Origin: Chitinophaga pinensis
GTDB lineage: Bacteria; Bacteroidota; Bacteroidia; Bacteroidales; GCA-2748055
NCBI GenBank assembly: GCA_945863035.1
Contig: CAMAZH010000029.1
Coordinates: 1-38,041, forward strand
Length of the DNA stretch: 38,041 nucleotides
Direction: 5' to 3'
In this document: positions 30,485-38,041 of the stretch, piece by piece
How the letters are laid out: each line of letters begins with the position of its first letter
How positions within the stretch are numbered: position 1 is the stretch's first letter
Program-made: the position numbers and the translations under genes
The notes under the pieces: generated by a model
Told to the model about the DNA's origin: nothing
What the model saw: only the letters and a program-made list of their open reading frames with translations
The model's database searches: none

Positions 30485-31279
30485 TCAGATATTCCGTTGC
30501 CGTAAGGCCTCGAATACCAATACTGCAGCGGATACTGAAACGTTAAGCGAGTCGGCGATCCCAGCCATGGGGATTTTTATGATTCGGTCGGCGTTTTCCC
30601 TCCAAATCGCACTCAAACCATCCGCTTCCGAACCCATTATGAAGGCGGTAGGTCCACAATAATTTCCTGTGGTGTAATTAACAGAATCCTGAAGAGCAGC
30701 CGCAAATATTTTCACTCCCCGGCTTTTAAGAAAAGCAATGGCCGATTCCGAATCGCTAACGATCACCTCGGTGCTGAACAGGCATCCCAGACTCGAGCGG
30801 ATAACGTTAGGGTTATAGATATCTGTTTGCGGATCGCAAATGATCACTGCGGTTATTCCCGCTGCATCTGCGGTACGGACAACCGCACCCAGATTCCCCG
30901 GCTTCTCCACTGTTTCTAAAACCAGAAATAGCGAATCTTTTGATGGATGGAGGTCTTCCAACTTTTTATCCTCGGCTTGGGCCACTACCAATATGCCTTC
31001 AGCGTCTTCCCGATAGACCACACGGTTGAATACATTTCTCGCCAGAATAATCCCACTTGTTTCCCCACCTATTTCTTTCAACACAGACAAGGCCTCCCCA
31101 GACATAATCTCAGGACAATAATAGATCTGTGCGAATGTGACCCCGGTTGCCTTTGCCCGACTAATTTCACGAAGACCTTCAATAATGAATTGCCCTTCCT
31201 TCTTCCTGTTCTTCGACTTCGAAAGAGAAAGAAGGTAGCGTATCTTTGGATTTTGCAGACTTGTGATGTTTAGCGTCAT
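30485..31279 (-). CDS. SPOUT-family RNA 2'-O-methyltransferase (TrmH/SpoU class)
   Basis: With the start at 31279 the protein has 264 residues (MTLNITSLQNPKIRYLLSLS). An upstream ATG at 31351 would overlap the preceding gene and add 24 unlikely residues. The N-terminal substrate-binding part (QFIIEGLREISRA) is followed by the SPOUT knot. Motif 1 is EKPGNLGAVVRTADAAG, motif 2 AFIMGSEADGLSAIW and motif 3 IPMAGIADSLNVSVSAAVLVFEALRQ. It methylates a 2'-hydroxyl in rRNA or tRNA with SAM. It lies 40 bases after the secreted protein gene of the TonB locus, on the same strand, and is convergent with the transpeptidase operon after a 26-base gap. Confidence 0.94.
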   Translation of the reverse strand: MTLNITSLQNPKIRYLLSLSKSKNRKKEGQFIIEGLREISRAKATGVTFAQIYYCPEIMSGEALSVLKEIGGETSGIILARNVFNRVVYREDAEGILVVAQAEDKKLEDLHPSKDSLFLVLETVEKPGNLGAVVRTADAAGITAVIICDPQTDIYNPNVIRSSLGCLFSTEVIVSDSESAIAFLKSRGVKIFAAALQDSVNYTTGNYCGPTAFIMGSEADGLSAIWRENADRIIKIPMAGIADSLNVSVSAAVLVFEALRQRNI

Positions 31280-31319
31280 TACCCATTTATTGTTGATTCT
31301 CCAGATGCATTGCCAAATG

Positions 31320-32051
31320 CTAAAAGTCAGACTGGTTAAGCAGGGCGACAAATTTTTTCAATTGGGACTCCTCCTTAAGTATCCGCAGGTTGTTTTTGCG
31401 CAAGAGGGCTTTGACCTCCCTTTCCCGGCCTGGAAAAGAACTGATAATTACACTTCTCTTAATATTATTAAAAGTTATGGTCCTACCATCGTTAAAAATA
31501 AGAAAGTAAAGAGGTACAGGAGTGTACTTATCAACTGAAACCTCGGTTTCTCTTGATTTTTCGATTACGTAACCTGTGATTTTTATTTTCCTCCACACAA
31601 GCAGGGAAATCGTATCCTCATGGAGTACTTGAACAAATACTTCGACGGAATCGGAAAACAGATCCGGCTTTATGTTCGTTTTCCGGAAAGCCTGCGACAT
31701 ATTCCGTTGAGAATCGTTGAAGCGAAATTCACGAATAAACTGCTTATCCAACTGAATCAGTTTTTGACTTGTTTCCTCAAACTGGATAAGTTCATCGGTA
31801 TAGCCGTTGTATTGTATAAGTTTATTGTAAACCCATTCTCCATTCGAAAGCAGGATTTCCCCATTTACAAACTCTTCATAAAAGTAAATAGATCCATTGA
31901 TATATTTATCCCAATGAAAAACCTGACCCCGTAACTGGGGTTTAAAAGGATTATCAACGAGTGTGTCGCATAAACAGGATTTGCTTTGCGAGTGGGCACC
32001 GGCAACTGATAGAAGAATTAGTACTGATGATAAAAATGTTTTCAATTTCAT
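31320..32051 (-). CDS. Exported protein of unknown function in the TonB receptor locus
   Basis: Starting from the ATG at 32051 gives 243 residues; an alternative ATG at 32075 would overlap the preceding gene's stop and lengthen the signal oddly. A signal peptide (MKLKTFLSSVLILLSVAGAHS) is followed by a Cys pair (SCLCDT) at the mature start. The rest is strand-rich (GSIYFYEEFVNGEILLSNGEWVYNKLIQYNG), with a basic C-terminal helix (GREREVKALLRKNNLRILKE). I recognise no family. Four bases separate its start from the stop of the MG2/plug-type gene, so it is the fourth gene of an operon with the receptor and is probably periplasmic or outer-membrane associated. Confidence 0.85.
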   Translation of the reverse strand: MKLKTFLSSVLILLSVAGAHSQSKSCLCDTLVDNPFKPQLRGQVFHWDKYINGSIYFYEEFVNGEILLSNGEWVYNKLIQYNGYTDELIQFEETSQKLIQLDKQFIREFRFNDSQRNMSQAFRKTNIKPDLFSDSVEVFVQVLHEDTISLLVWRKIKITGYVIEKSRETEVSVDKYTPVPLYFLIFNDGRTITFNNIKRSVIISSFPGREREVKALLRKNNLRILKEESQLKKFVALLNQSDF

Positions 32052-32055
32052 CCGG

Positions 32056-33801
32056 TTATTTGGGTAGATTAACATTGATCAATTGTGTTGTTGAGAAACG
32101 CCTGCCTTGGGGAGTAATGCCTGAAACAACAACTTCATAGATGCCGGTATTGTCTGAAGCATAAAATTCAAGGGTATGAGTGTCTCCCAAAGTGAGTTTA
32201 AGATCCGGGTTCCAGTAAAGGGTTTGCCTGAAATCGGGTTTTGGGCTGGAAATCTTTTCCCCCGAATCGAAGCTTATACTTTTTAGCACCGATCTCTGCA
32301 GATACGGGAAGTTTTGGACCCTTGTCTGCCCGGGATAGTTGTTTGTCTGAGCGATGATATTGTCTTTGGTAAAGACAGACAAAACGCCTGGGAAGGAAAT
32401 CAGACCAATATATCGTTCCGTTGTGAAATACTCGATTTTGGAAATCTGTTCCGAGTTGAGCGGAATCAAATTATCTATTTTGTTTACCAATACCCCGTCG
32501 ATAAAGAAGCCGGGGCTTTCTTCAAAATATTTTGAGAAATTCTTGTCGAAAATATTCACCGAATACAAATTGTCTTTTTTTCGAAGCCTAACCCCCGGCA
32601 AAATTTCTTTGGAGATTTCAGCAAAACTCACCAGGCTTATGTAATCGACCGGGCGAACAGTGAAATCGGGTTTCCCGTAGAATTCGTTTCGAAATGCAGG
32701 CTTTGCTTCCGTTTTAAAATCAATGATCTCCTGGCTGGGAAATGCTTTTTGAACCGTTGAGATGGTCTGGCTTTTTGCGATATAGGTTTTAAAATCCCTG
32801 GTAAGGATGAGTTCGGAAGGGGTGAATGCAGAGCTCAGACTGAACTTGTCATCAAGTTTTATCGTTGCGTTTTCATGGCTGCGAAGGGTAAAATAGAGCG
32901 TTTTATTCTCGTAATAGTCATTTAAGAGAAATTGGAATTCCCCTTTTGTATTGCTTTCAGAATGCAACAAATTTGAAAATGTGTCGGGTACGGAGAGGAA
33001 GATGTCGACTCCGGGCAGAGGATTTCCTGTTTTGGAATCCTTAACAATGCCGGAAACAATGACTCCGTTAATTTCGGGGAAAAAGACGCATTTGTTATCT
33101 TGACTTTTTTCAGGGATTTCAAGGATAATCGAATTCGAAGGGGATCCGATTTTGCCTTTATACAATATTCCCCCGGGAACTTGCTCTCTTACCGATGCGG
33201 AAACTGAGATATATTCGCATTGTTCATCCCCTGAAAACCGGAGGTTAATCTTGATTTTTTCTCTGGGATTAAATGTGGATTTCGAGGGAGTTATTGTAAC
33301 GATTTCAGAGGAGGAACTGACCTGACTTTGGAGCCTTTCATCCAACGGGCTTGCATAAACCAGACTCTGTTGAGCTCCAAATGACCTGTCAAATCGGTTA
33401 ACGACAATCAATTCCTTCACAAAAAACGCATCTTCGCCGAAGTTGCGCATCAGGCGGGTAAAGCCTACTAGTTGATATACTCCGGAAGAAAGGGTGTCGG
33501 GAATTATGAACGTTCCATAGGCTTTTTTATTGACGAGTTTCAGACCAGCCTCAATAATATTTAAATTGTTTTTATTGCGCAGTACGAGATATGCGAAATT
33601 GCTGACAGGGAGTTGACTGTTTCCAACACTGCCCAAGGTCATAAAAGAAAAGAACAGGTTTTCCCCTGAAATATAAAGGTCCTTGTCGGTCTGTATCAAA
33701 ACAGATTCGCTCATGAGGGATCGGTTGCTTTGCGAAAAAACAACGGTTCCTAAAGACACTACGGAAAAGAGAAAAACTAATATGATGATTGATTTCTTCA
33801 T
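32056..33801 (-). CDS. MG2/carboxypeptidase-regulatory protein with plug-like segment, no barrel
   Basis: 581 residues from the ATG at 33801, chosen because it gives a normal signal peptide (KKSIIILVFLFSVVSLGTVVFS) and follows the upstream stop by 11 bases. Residues about 30-130 are an alpha-2-macroglobulin MG2-like domain (LIQTDKDLYISGENLFFSF, then IPDTLSSGVYQLVGFTRLM). About 245-320 is a carboxypeptidase-regulatory-like sandwich (ISGIVKDSKTGNPLPGVDIFLSV). About 395-495 resembles a TonB plug (LPGVRLRKKD, then GFFIDGVLVNKIDNL and SKIEYFTTERYIGLISFPGVLSVFT). The end is a beta-sandwich with no transmembrane barrel. Such proteins occur in Bacteroidota next to receptors and may help with surface ligand handling. 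The role is inferred. Confidence 0.85.
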   Translation of the reverse strand: MKKSIIILVFLFSVVSLGTVVFSQSNRSLMSESVLIQTDKDLYISGENLFFSFMTLGSVGNSQLPVSNFAYLVLRNKNNLNIIEAGLKLVNKKAYGTFIIPDTLSSGVYQLVGFTRLMRNFGEDAFFVKELIVVNRFDRSFGAQQSLVYASPLDERLQSQVSSSSEIVTITPSKSTFNPREKIKINLRFSGDEQCEYISVSASVREQVPGGILYKGKIGSPSNSIILEIPEKSQDNKCVFFPEINGVIVSGIVKDSKTGNPLPGVDIFLSVPDTFSNLLHSESNTKGEFQFLLNDYYENKTLYFTLRSHENATIKLDDKFSLSSAFTPSELILTRDFKTYIAKSQTISTVQKAFPSQEIIDFKTEAKPAFRNEFYGKPDFTVRPVDYISLVSFAEISKEILPGVRLRKKDNLYSVNIFDKNFSKYFEESPGFFIDGVLVNKIDNLIPLNSEQISKIEYFTTERYIGLISFPGVLSVFTKDNIIAQTNNYPGQTRVQNFPYLQRSVLKSISFDSGEKISSPKPDFRQTLYWNPDLKLTLGDTHTLEFYASDNTGIYEVVVSGITPQGRRFSTTQLINVNLPK

Positions 33802-33812
33802 AAATAACTGAT

Positions 33813-35033
33813 TTAATAGACCCACCAGGATGGAGGTCTCCCGGTAACATTCCCGACTTCCGGGTCGGGTATGGATATTTCATACGGTTCTATCCTCACT
33901 GTTCCCGAGCCAATATGGGGAAAGTACTGATAGCTTGAGCTTTTTTGGCTTGACACTTCAAACAGTCCAAAAGCGAGTTTGTCCGGATTGCTCACACACT
34001 TAATGTTTCCTTTTAACTGAGCCGGCAGGGGATCAAAGATCTTACCGTCGGCGCTGGATTGTTCCTTGATTCCCTCATGAAACCGGTACGCCTCCTCAGT
34101 AATCTGGTGCTCGTTCAGGATCAGGAACCTATGATGCACCAATGATTGGGTTGTGTCGAATACGGCAGTTACAAAGCCTAGAATCTCTTCATTGTACCAA
34201 ATGGTGTCGATATTTACCGTATCGCGTGCCATGATCATTCGTCTTATTGGAAACGAACCAATCAATTGTTGATTAATCTCATAAATTGGCTCATCAGGAG
34301 TGGAAACTGCCGAGGTTGTGGTTATCTGATCCTCAGGATACAAGGTTCTCCAACAAAAGTGTGCCGTGGCAGGAAGAGGGATGTCTTTTAAAAAAGGTGA
34401 GTCGAAGGGGCTTCCGGTCGAGAGGCTTTTCTTCGAATCAGGAGGAGGGATAATTTCCTCAAGAGTATCCACAACCTCATATGTCGATTCAATAATCTGA
34501 ATCGGGTCGAACCTGAAACGTGGCAAGGAACCTCCCTGGCTTTTCAGATTGAGGTAAATTTTCGCAACGTTTTCAAAACTTCTCCGGGTTACACTTCCCA
34601 CTGTTTCAAGAATCTCTTCCCGGTCCACCAGGCCATAAATTGTTCTTTCGTAGGGCACCAGCGACAGCAATTGAGGGACCGACTCGTAAAGTTCCCCGTT
34701 AATTTCGATATGAAGTGAATAAGTTGAGCCAGGAATGCCTCTGAAGTCATTCGGGTCGGAAAGGTAATGGCCTTCGCCTATGTCCATAAACGAATAGCTG
34801 TTTTCCAGATCGTCGGTAACCCATACCTTGCCTCCGGTTGCAGGAACACTCATTTTATGGGAGTCGAAAGGAACGCTCCAGCTTACATACACCGAATATG
34901 GCTCATTTTGGTTTGTAACAAGACCGTCGACAACAAGGGCCTGTTCCGAGGATATTACATCCGGAACATAAAGTTCCCTGCATGCACTGATCGAAAGTGA
35001 CAGAAATACTATTAGGATTATACTATATCTCAT
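33813..35033 (-). CDS. DUF4249 lipoprotein, partner of the TonB receptor
   Basis: A 406-residue lipoprotein lipidated at Cys18 (SLSISAC). The mature part begins RELYVPDVISSEQALVVDGLVTNQNEPYSVYVSWSV, the pattern of the DUF4249 family, with two beta-sandwich parts (GGKVWVTDDLENSYSF, GHYLSDPNDFRGIPGSTYSLHI). DUF4249 genes lie next to TonB-dependent receptor genes in Bacteroidota, in the place that SusD-like proteins occupy elsewhere, and probably bind the ligand on the cell surface. It follows the receptor gene by 13 bases and precedes the MG2/plug-like gene by 11. The ligand is unknown. Confidence 0.94.
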   Translation of the reverse strand: MRYSIILIVFLSLSISACRELYVPDVISSEQALVVDGLVTNQNEPYSVYVSWSVPFDSHKMSVPATGGKVWVTDDLENSYSFMDIGEGHYLSDPNDFRGIPGSTYSLHIEINGELYESVPQLLSLVPYERTIYGLVDREEILETVGSVTRRSFENVAKIYLNLKSQGGSLPRFRFDPIQIIESTYEVVDTLEEIIPPPDSKKSLSTGSPFDSPFLKDIPLPATAHFCWRTLYPEDQITTTSAVSTPDEPIYEINQQLIGSFPIRRMIMARDTVNIDTIWYNEEILGFVTAVFDTTQSLVHHRFLILNEHQITEEAYRFHEGIKEQSSADGKIFDPLPAQLKGNIKCVSNPDKLAFGLFEVSSQKSSSYQYFPHIGSGTVRIEPYEISIPDPEVGNVTGRPPSWWVY

Positions 35034-35046
35034 TTTTCAAGTGTTC

Positions 35047-37758
35047 TCAGAAACTCAGGTTATACGTAAGTGTGGGGAATGGTCTTCCGATGATATACAT
35101 TTTATAAAGACTTCCGCTGGTATAAGTATCGGGTTGCATAGGATTATCGTTCTGATAATACACGGAATACGCATTTTTCCTCCCGTACAGGTTAATTACC
35201 GAAACGGTCCAACTGCCTTTCCATCTCTTTCTGATCCGAAGGGATTCATCCAGCGTAATTGACAGGTCCAGCCTGTGATAGTCGGGCAGGCGGTACTTGT
35301 TCCTGTCCGAATAGTATATAAGATGATAATCCTGATAATTATACTTTTGCTCAGGCAGGGTTACCGGTCGGCCAGTGCTGTAGGTAAACGTTCCCGAGAA
35401 TCTCCATCTTCTTGAAATCTGGTAATTTCCGATTACCACAAGATTGTTCGGCTTATCGAAATTCGAAGGGAAGGCTTTGTTCTCGTTGATCTGGTCGGCT
35501 TCCACCTTGCTAACTGTTTTCCGGAGCGAGCGCGAGTAGGTGTAGCTGATCCATCCATTCAGTTTTCCGTAATTCTTCTTGATAAAAAACTCCAAGCCGT
35601 AATTGTAACCCATGGCGTTTAACAAGGCGGTTTCTATTTGATTATTCATGAGGATTTTTGCACCATCCCTGTATTCAAGGACATTGTACAGGTTTTTATA
35701 GTAAACCTCTACGGAGGCTTCAATTTTATTCTGGAAGAAGTTTTTGTAATATCCAAGGGCCAGCTGATCCATTGTAAGAGGCTTCAGGTAGGTGTCACTG
35801 AGTTTCATGACATCCGAAGGAGTAGCCACCGAGGTGTTCGAAACCAGGTTAATGTATTGGTTTATGCGATTGTAGCTTAGTTTTAGCGAACTGTTGCTGT
35901 TTAGCACGTACCGGAAGGAAATCCGTGGCTCAGGTCCCGAATAATTCTTAATAATTTCGTTATTGCTGTAACTAAGGGTGTCGGCAATTGATGCGAGCGA
36001 CAGGGAAGGAGCGTTGTTATAAATGTTTACATTTCCCGGCCCAAGGAGGGAATAGTGGGAGTAGCGCAAACCAACTTCCATATTCAATTTGTCACTCAGG
36101 GAAATATTGTCGGAAAGGTATAACGCCAGCTCCAGCGCCTTTTCAGGAGCAATGGTAAGATCCTTCACATACGACTCAGGGCCGTAGGGAGTCTCCATTC
36201 CGGGCAGAACATTGTATAAGACCGCATTCCAACCCAGATCAAAATTGTGCTTATTGTTTAGAATATAGGAAAGGTTCCATTTGAGCGACTGGTATTTTAT
36301 CTGTGAATTGATCTGATACGCATCGTATTTCTTTAAGGTGTCAACTCCTGCCACGCTGTAATCGTACTGGCTGTAGCTTGCCAGCAGGTCGGAAGAGAGC
36401 TGGTCGGAGAAACTATGAGTCCATCGTGCCGATCCAAGCAGGTTTGAATAGTCGTAGATATAGGAATTGCTAAGGCTAAAATCGTCCTGACTGAGATACC
36501 CGAACAGTTTGATTTTATTTTTCGGGTTCAGTTTTATCGTAAGCAGTCCGTTGATGTCGTAAAAATTTGCGGAACTGTTTATCAGGTCGATATCGGGAAT
36601 TTTGTGCAAGAGCCAGTTGGAATAGGAACTTCTCCCGCCAAGAATGAGGCTGGCTTTTTTATTTACCAGGGGAGTCTCAAGGTTGAGGCTGGAGTTGATC
36701 AGTCCGATGCCTGCTTTGACTTTTAAGCGTTCAGGGTTCTCCGGCCCCATATCGATAGAAAGAATGGATGAGGACCTTTCGCCAAAGGAGGCGGGAATAC
36801 CTGCTTTCATCAAAGTCACATTTGAAACCGTGTTGGCATTGAGGATGGAGATAAGCCCAAACAGGTGCGATGAATTTATCACCGGGGCACCTTCAATAAG
36901 TATCAGGTTCTGGTCGTTTCCTCCCCCGCGAACATTGAAACCCGTTCCGAATTCGCCAACCGATTGGATACCCGGAAGAAGCGATATGCTTTTAATAATA
37001 TCCTTCTCCCCAAGAGTCAAGGGCAGTTCTTTCAAGGCTTTGGTGTCGAACTTCATCACACTCATCTGGGTGCGGTACACATTTGCATCGGACTGCTGGG
37101 CAGAGATCTGCACCTCGTCGAGTTTTACCGAACTTTCAAACAATTCAAGGTCAAAGGATCCGTCGCTTAAGAGTTTTATATTCACATATTTGTTTTCGAA
37201 GCCAATGTATTTAAGGGTCAGCCTGTTTTCGCCAACCGGTAACTCAATGGAATAAACACCTTTGGCTCCCGAAGTGGTTCCCAGATTGTGCTTTTCAACA
37301 AAAACAATCGCACCGGCAAGTGGCTCCCCTGTTTTTCCGTTAAGAACCTTTCCCTGTAAAACAGCTTTGGACGATTGTCCGTATTTCATGGGATCCCCAA
37401 TGGCAACAAGACCGGAGGAAGAGGGATCGGAATTATACGACCCGGCTTGCTTGGGAACAATAACGACGGTAAGAGAATCGATCAGGAAATAGTCGCAACC
37501 GACCATCCTGGTGATTCGCTCCATAATTTCCATTGTGGACAGGTCAAGGTAGGAGGAATGAAATTTTTTATCTTTAAACCATTCCTGTTGGTAAAAAAGG
37601 CGGGTGTCCCTGTTTTGTTTAAGGAACCCTGAAATGCTGTCGATAGGAATGTAACTCTTTGGTATTAAGCCCTCAGTGTCCTGTGGGTAGGCATTTGTGA
37701 AAATGCAGGAGATTACAATCCAAAATATAAACCTTTTCAGGTTTAAAAGTGAGCTCAT
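35047..37758 (-). CDS. TonB-dependent receptor with STN and carboxypeptidase-regulatory domains
   Basis: A 903-residue outer-membrane receptor for energised uptake. After the signal peptide (LKRFIFWIVISCIFTNAYPQ) comes an STN-like domain (about 38-110, SISGFLKQNRDTRLFYQQ through CDYFLIDSLTVVIVP). A carboxypeptidase-regulatory-like domain follows (about 133-220, LQGKVLNGKTGEPLAGAIVF, GVYSIELPVGENRLTLKYIGF), then the plug (about 230-345, KDIIKSISLLPGIQSVGE and GFNVRGGGNDQNLILIEGAP), and a 22-strand-type barrel ending LTYNLSF with the C-terminal Phe. The STN domain normally signals to a FecR/FecI pair, but none is adjacent. First gene of a four-gene operon with the DUF4249 and MG2/plug-like genes. 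Confidence 0.96.
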   Translation of the reverse strand: MSSLLNLKRFIFWIVISCIFTNAYPQDTEGLIPKSYIPIDSISGFLKQNRDTRLFYQQEWFKDKKFHSSYLDLSTMEIMERITRMVGCDYFLIDSLTVVIVPKQAGSYNSDPSSSGLVAIGDPMKYGQSSKAVLQGKVLNGKTGEPLAGAIVFVEKHNLGTTSGAKGVYSIELPVGENRLTLKYIGFENKYVNIKLLSDGSFDLELFESSVKLDEVQISAQQSDANVYRTQMSVMKFDTKALKELPLTLGEKDIIKSISLLPGIQSVGEFGTGFNVRGGGNDQNLILIEGAPVINSSHLFGLISILNANTVSNVTLMKAGIPASFGERSSSILSIDMGPENPERLKVKAGIGLINSSLNLETPLVNKKASLILGGRSSYSNWLLHKIPDIDLINSSANFYDINGLLTIKLNPKNKIKLFGYLSQDDFSLSNSYIYDYSNLLGSARWTHSFSDQLSSDLLASYSQYDYSVAGVDTLKKYDAYQINSQIKYQSLKWNLSYILNNKHNFDLGWNAVLYNVLPGMETPYGPESYVKDLTIAPEKALELALYLSDNISLSDKLNMEVGLRYSHYSLLGPGNVNIYNNAPSLSLASIADTLSYSNNEIIKNYSGPEPRISFRYVLNSNSSLKLSYNRINQYINLVSNTSVATPSDVMKLSDTYLKPLTMDQLALGYYKNFFQNKIEASVEVYYKNLYNVLEYRDGAKILMNNQIETALLNAMGYNYGLEFFIKKNYGKLNGWISYTYSRSLRKTVSKVEADQINENKAFPSNFDKPNNLVVIGNYQISRRWRFSGTFTYSTGRPVTLPEQKYNYQDYHLIYYSDRNKYRLPDYHRLDLSITLDESLRIRKRWKGSWTVSVINLYGRKNAYSVYYQNDNPMQPDTYTSGSLYKMYIIGRPFPTLTYNLSF

Positions 37759-37885
37759 AGATTAAATTATCATGCTGTTAGAGCGGTATATCCGGGGGAA
37801 GTAAAATTAGTAAATTAAAATTAGTTGATGCGGATTAATTCATGAAATTCCTTTTTTTTTATTTTCAGGGAGGGTTTTAACGGGG

Positions 37886-37992
37886 TGACGGGCATAGCCG
37901 TCAACCTAAGGTTTTGTAAAAATTTATATCTATCTGATAATTAATGATATGACTATTTTTTAGCCCATTCCTTTGGAGAACGGGGTTGAATG
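37886..37992. repeat. Two intergenic palindromes upstream of the TonB receptor gene
   Basis: TGACGG-gcatag-CCGTCA (37886-37903) is followed by AACC-taa-GGTT (37904-37914). Farther on, GCCCATTC-ctttgga-GAACGGGG (about 37963-37985) is an imperfect hairpin. Both have the look of dispersed short palindromes in Bacteroidota genomes. They lie 128-235 bases before the receptor's start codon. The rest of the 283-base end is AT-rich, with no gene seen. Confidence 0.5.
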
Positions 37993-38041
37993 ATGTAATT
38001 TTGCTCATATTAAAGAACTTTTTTTGGTTTTTTAACGGGAT

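Noticed and set aside
36644-37255. Long antisense frame (203 codons) opposite the TonB receptor gene
   Set aside because: Shadow frame over the well-defined plug and carboxypeptidase-regulatory regions of the receptor.
1-38041. tRNA, rRNA or CRISPR features
   Set aside because: No cloverleaf with a CCA or GTTC-type T-loop, no rRNA-like conserved stretches and no regularly spaced direct repeats were noticed on reading; a tRNAscan or Infernal run would settle it.

Overview
This 38 kb window reads as the chromosome of a Bacteroidota bacterium, most likely a Bacteroidales/Marinilabiliales-type anaerobe or facultative anaerobe. The signs are a C-terminal type IX secretion sorting domain, a TonB-dependent receptor with a DUF4249 partner, an MG2/plug-type protein, many lipoproteins, mostly weak ribosome binding sites, TAnnTTTG-like promoter elements and intergenic palindromes of a type common in this phylum. 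I see no tRNA, rRNA, CRISPR array or intact insertion sequence.

Layout. (1) 1-3505 is the edge of a restriction island: the 5'-truncated HsdR subunit of a type I restriction-modification system, a coding remnant, and an ORF6N-domain protein. (2) 3774-9971 is a carbohydrate cluster on the plus strand: a GH29 fucosidase lipoprotein, a GH30 glucanase/glucosylceramidase-like lipoprotein, a 48-codon remnant resembling a GH128 beta-1,3-glucanase, and a secreted GH5 enzyme with two CBM6-like modules and a T9SS tail. The GH30/GH128/GH5 combination suggests beta-glucan breakdown. (3) 10195-17192 holds a cupin, a GRP/DMT-type sugar transporter, an M48 metallopeptidase lipoprotein, an ABC-2 exporter pair, a beta-CASP metallo-hydrolase and a TIM-barrel sugar isomerase-like lipoprotein. 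(4) 17468-21428 holds a membrane-anchored alpha/beta hydrolase, a small unknown secreted protein, a beta-propeller lipoprotein and a secreted endonuclease/exonuclease/phosphatase-family enzyme. (5) 21468-23592 is nrfHA for respiratory ammonification of nitrite. (6) 23988-24718 is a DUF190-crcB fluoride export pair. (7) 24834-26776 holds an rRNA-type methyltransferase, a PepSY-like protein and an ECF sigma factor.

(8) 27033-30458 is the most interesting block. A helical lipoprotein ending in YKKR has an exceptionally strong Shine-Dalgarno site and its own terminator. It is followed by two L,D-transpeptidases and an unrecognised bitopic membrane protein. The first transpeptidase carries, in front of its YkuD domain, a helical region that looks related to the lipoprotein itself. 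I infer a Braun-lipoprotein-like system linking outer membrane and peptidoglycan; this is a hypothesis.

(9) 30485-37758, on the minus strand, is a four-gene outer-membrane locus (STN-TonB receptor, DUF4249 lipoprotein, MG2/plug-like protein, unknown secreted protein) followed by a SPOUT RNA methyltransferase. The receptor and its three partners are tightly packed and probably act together in uptake or surface processing of an unknown ligand.
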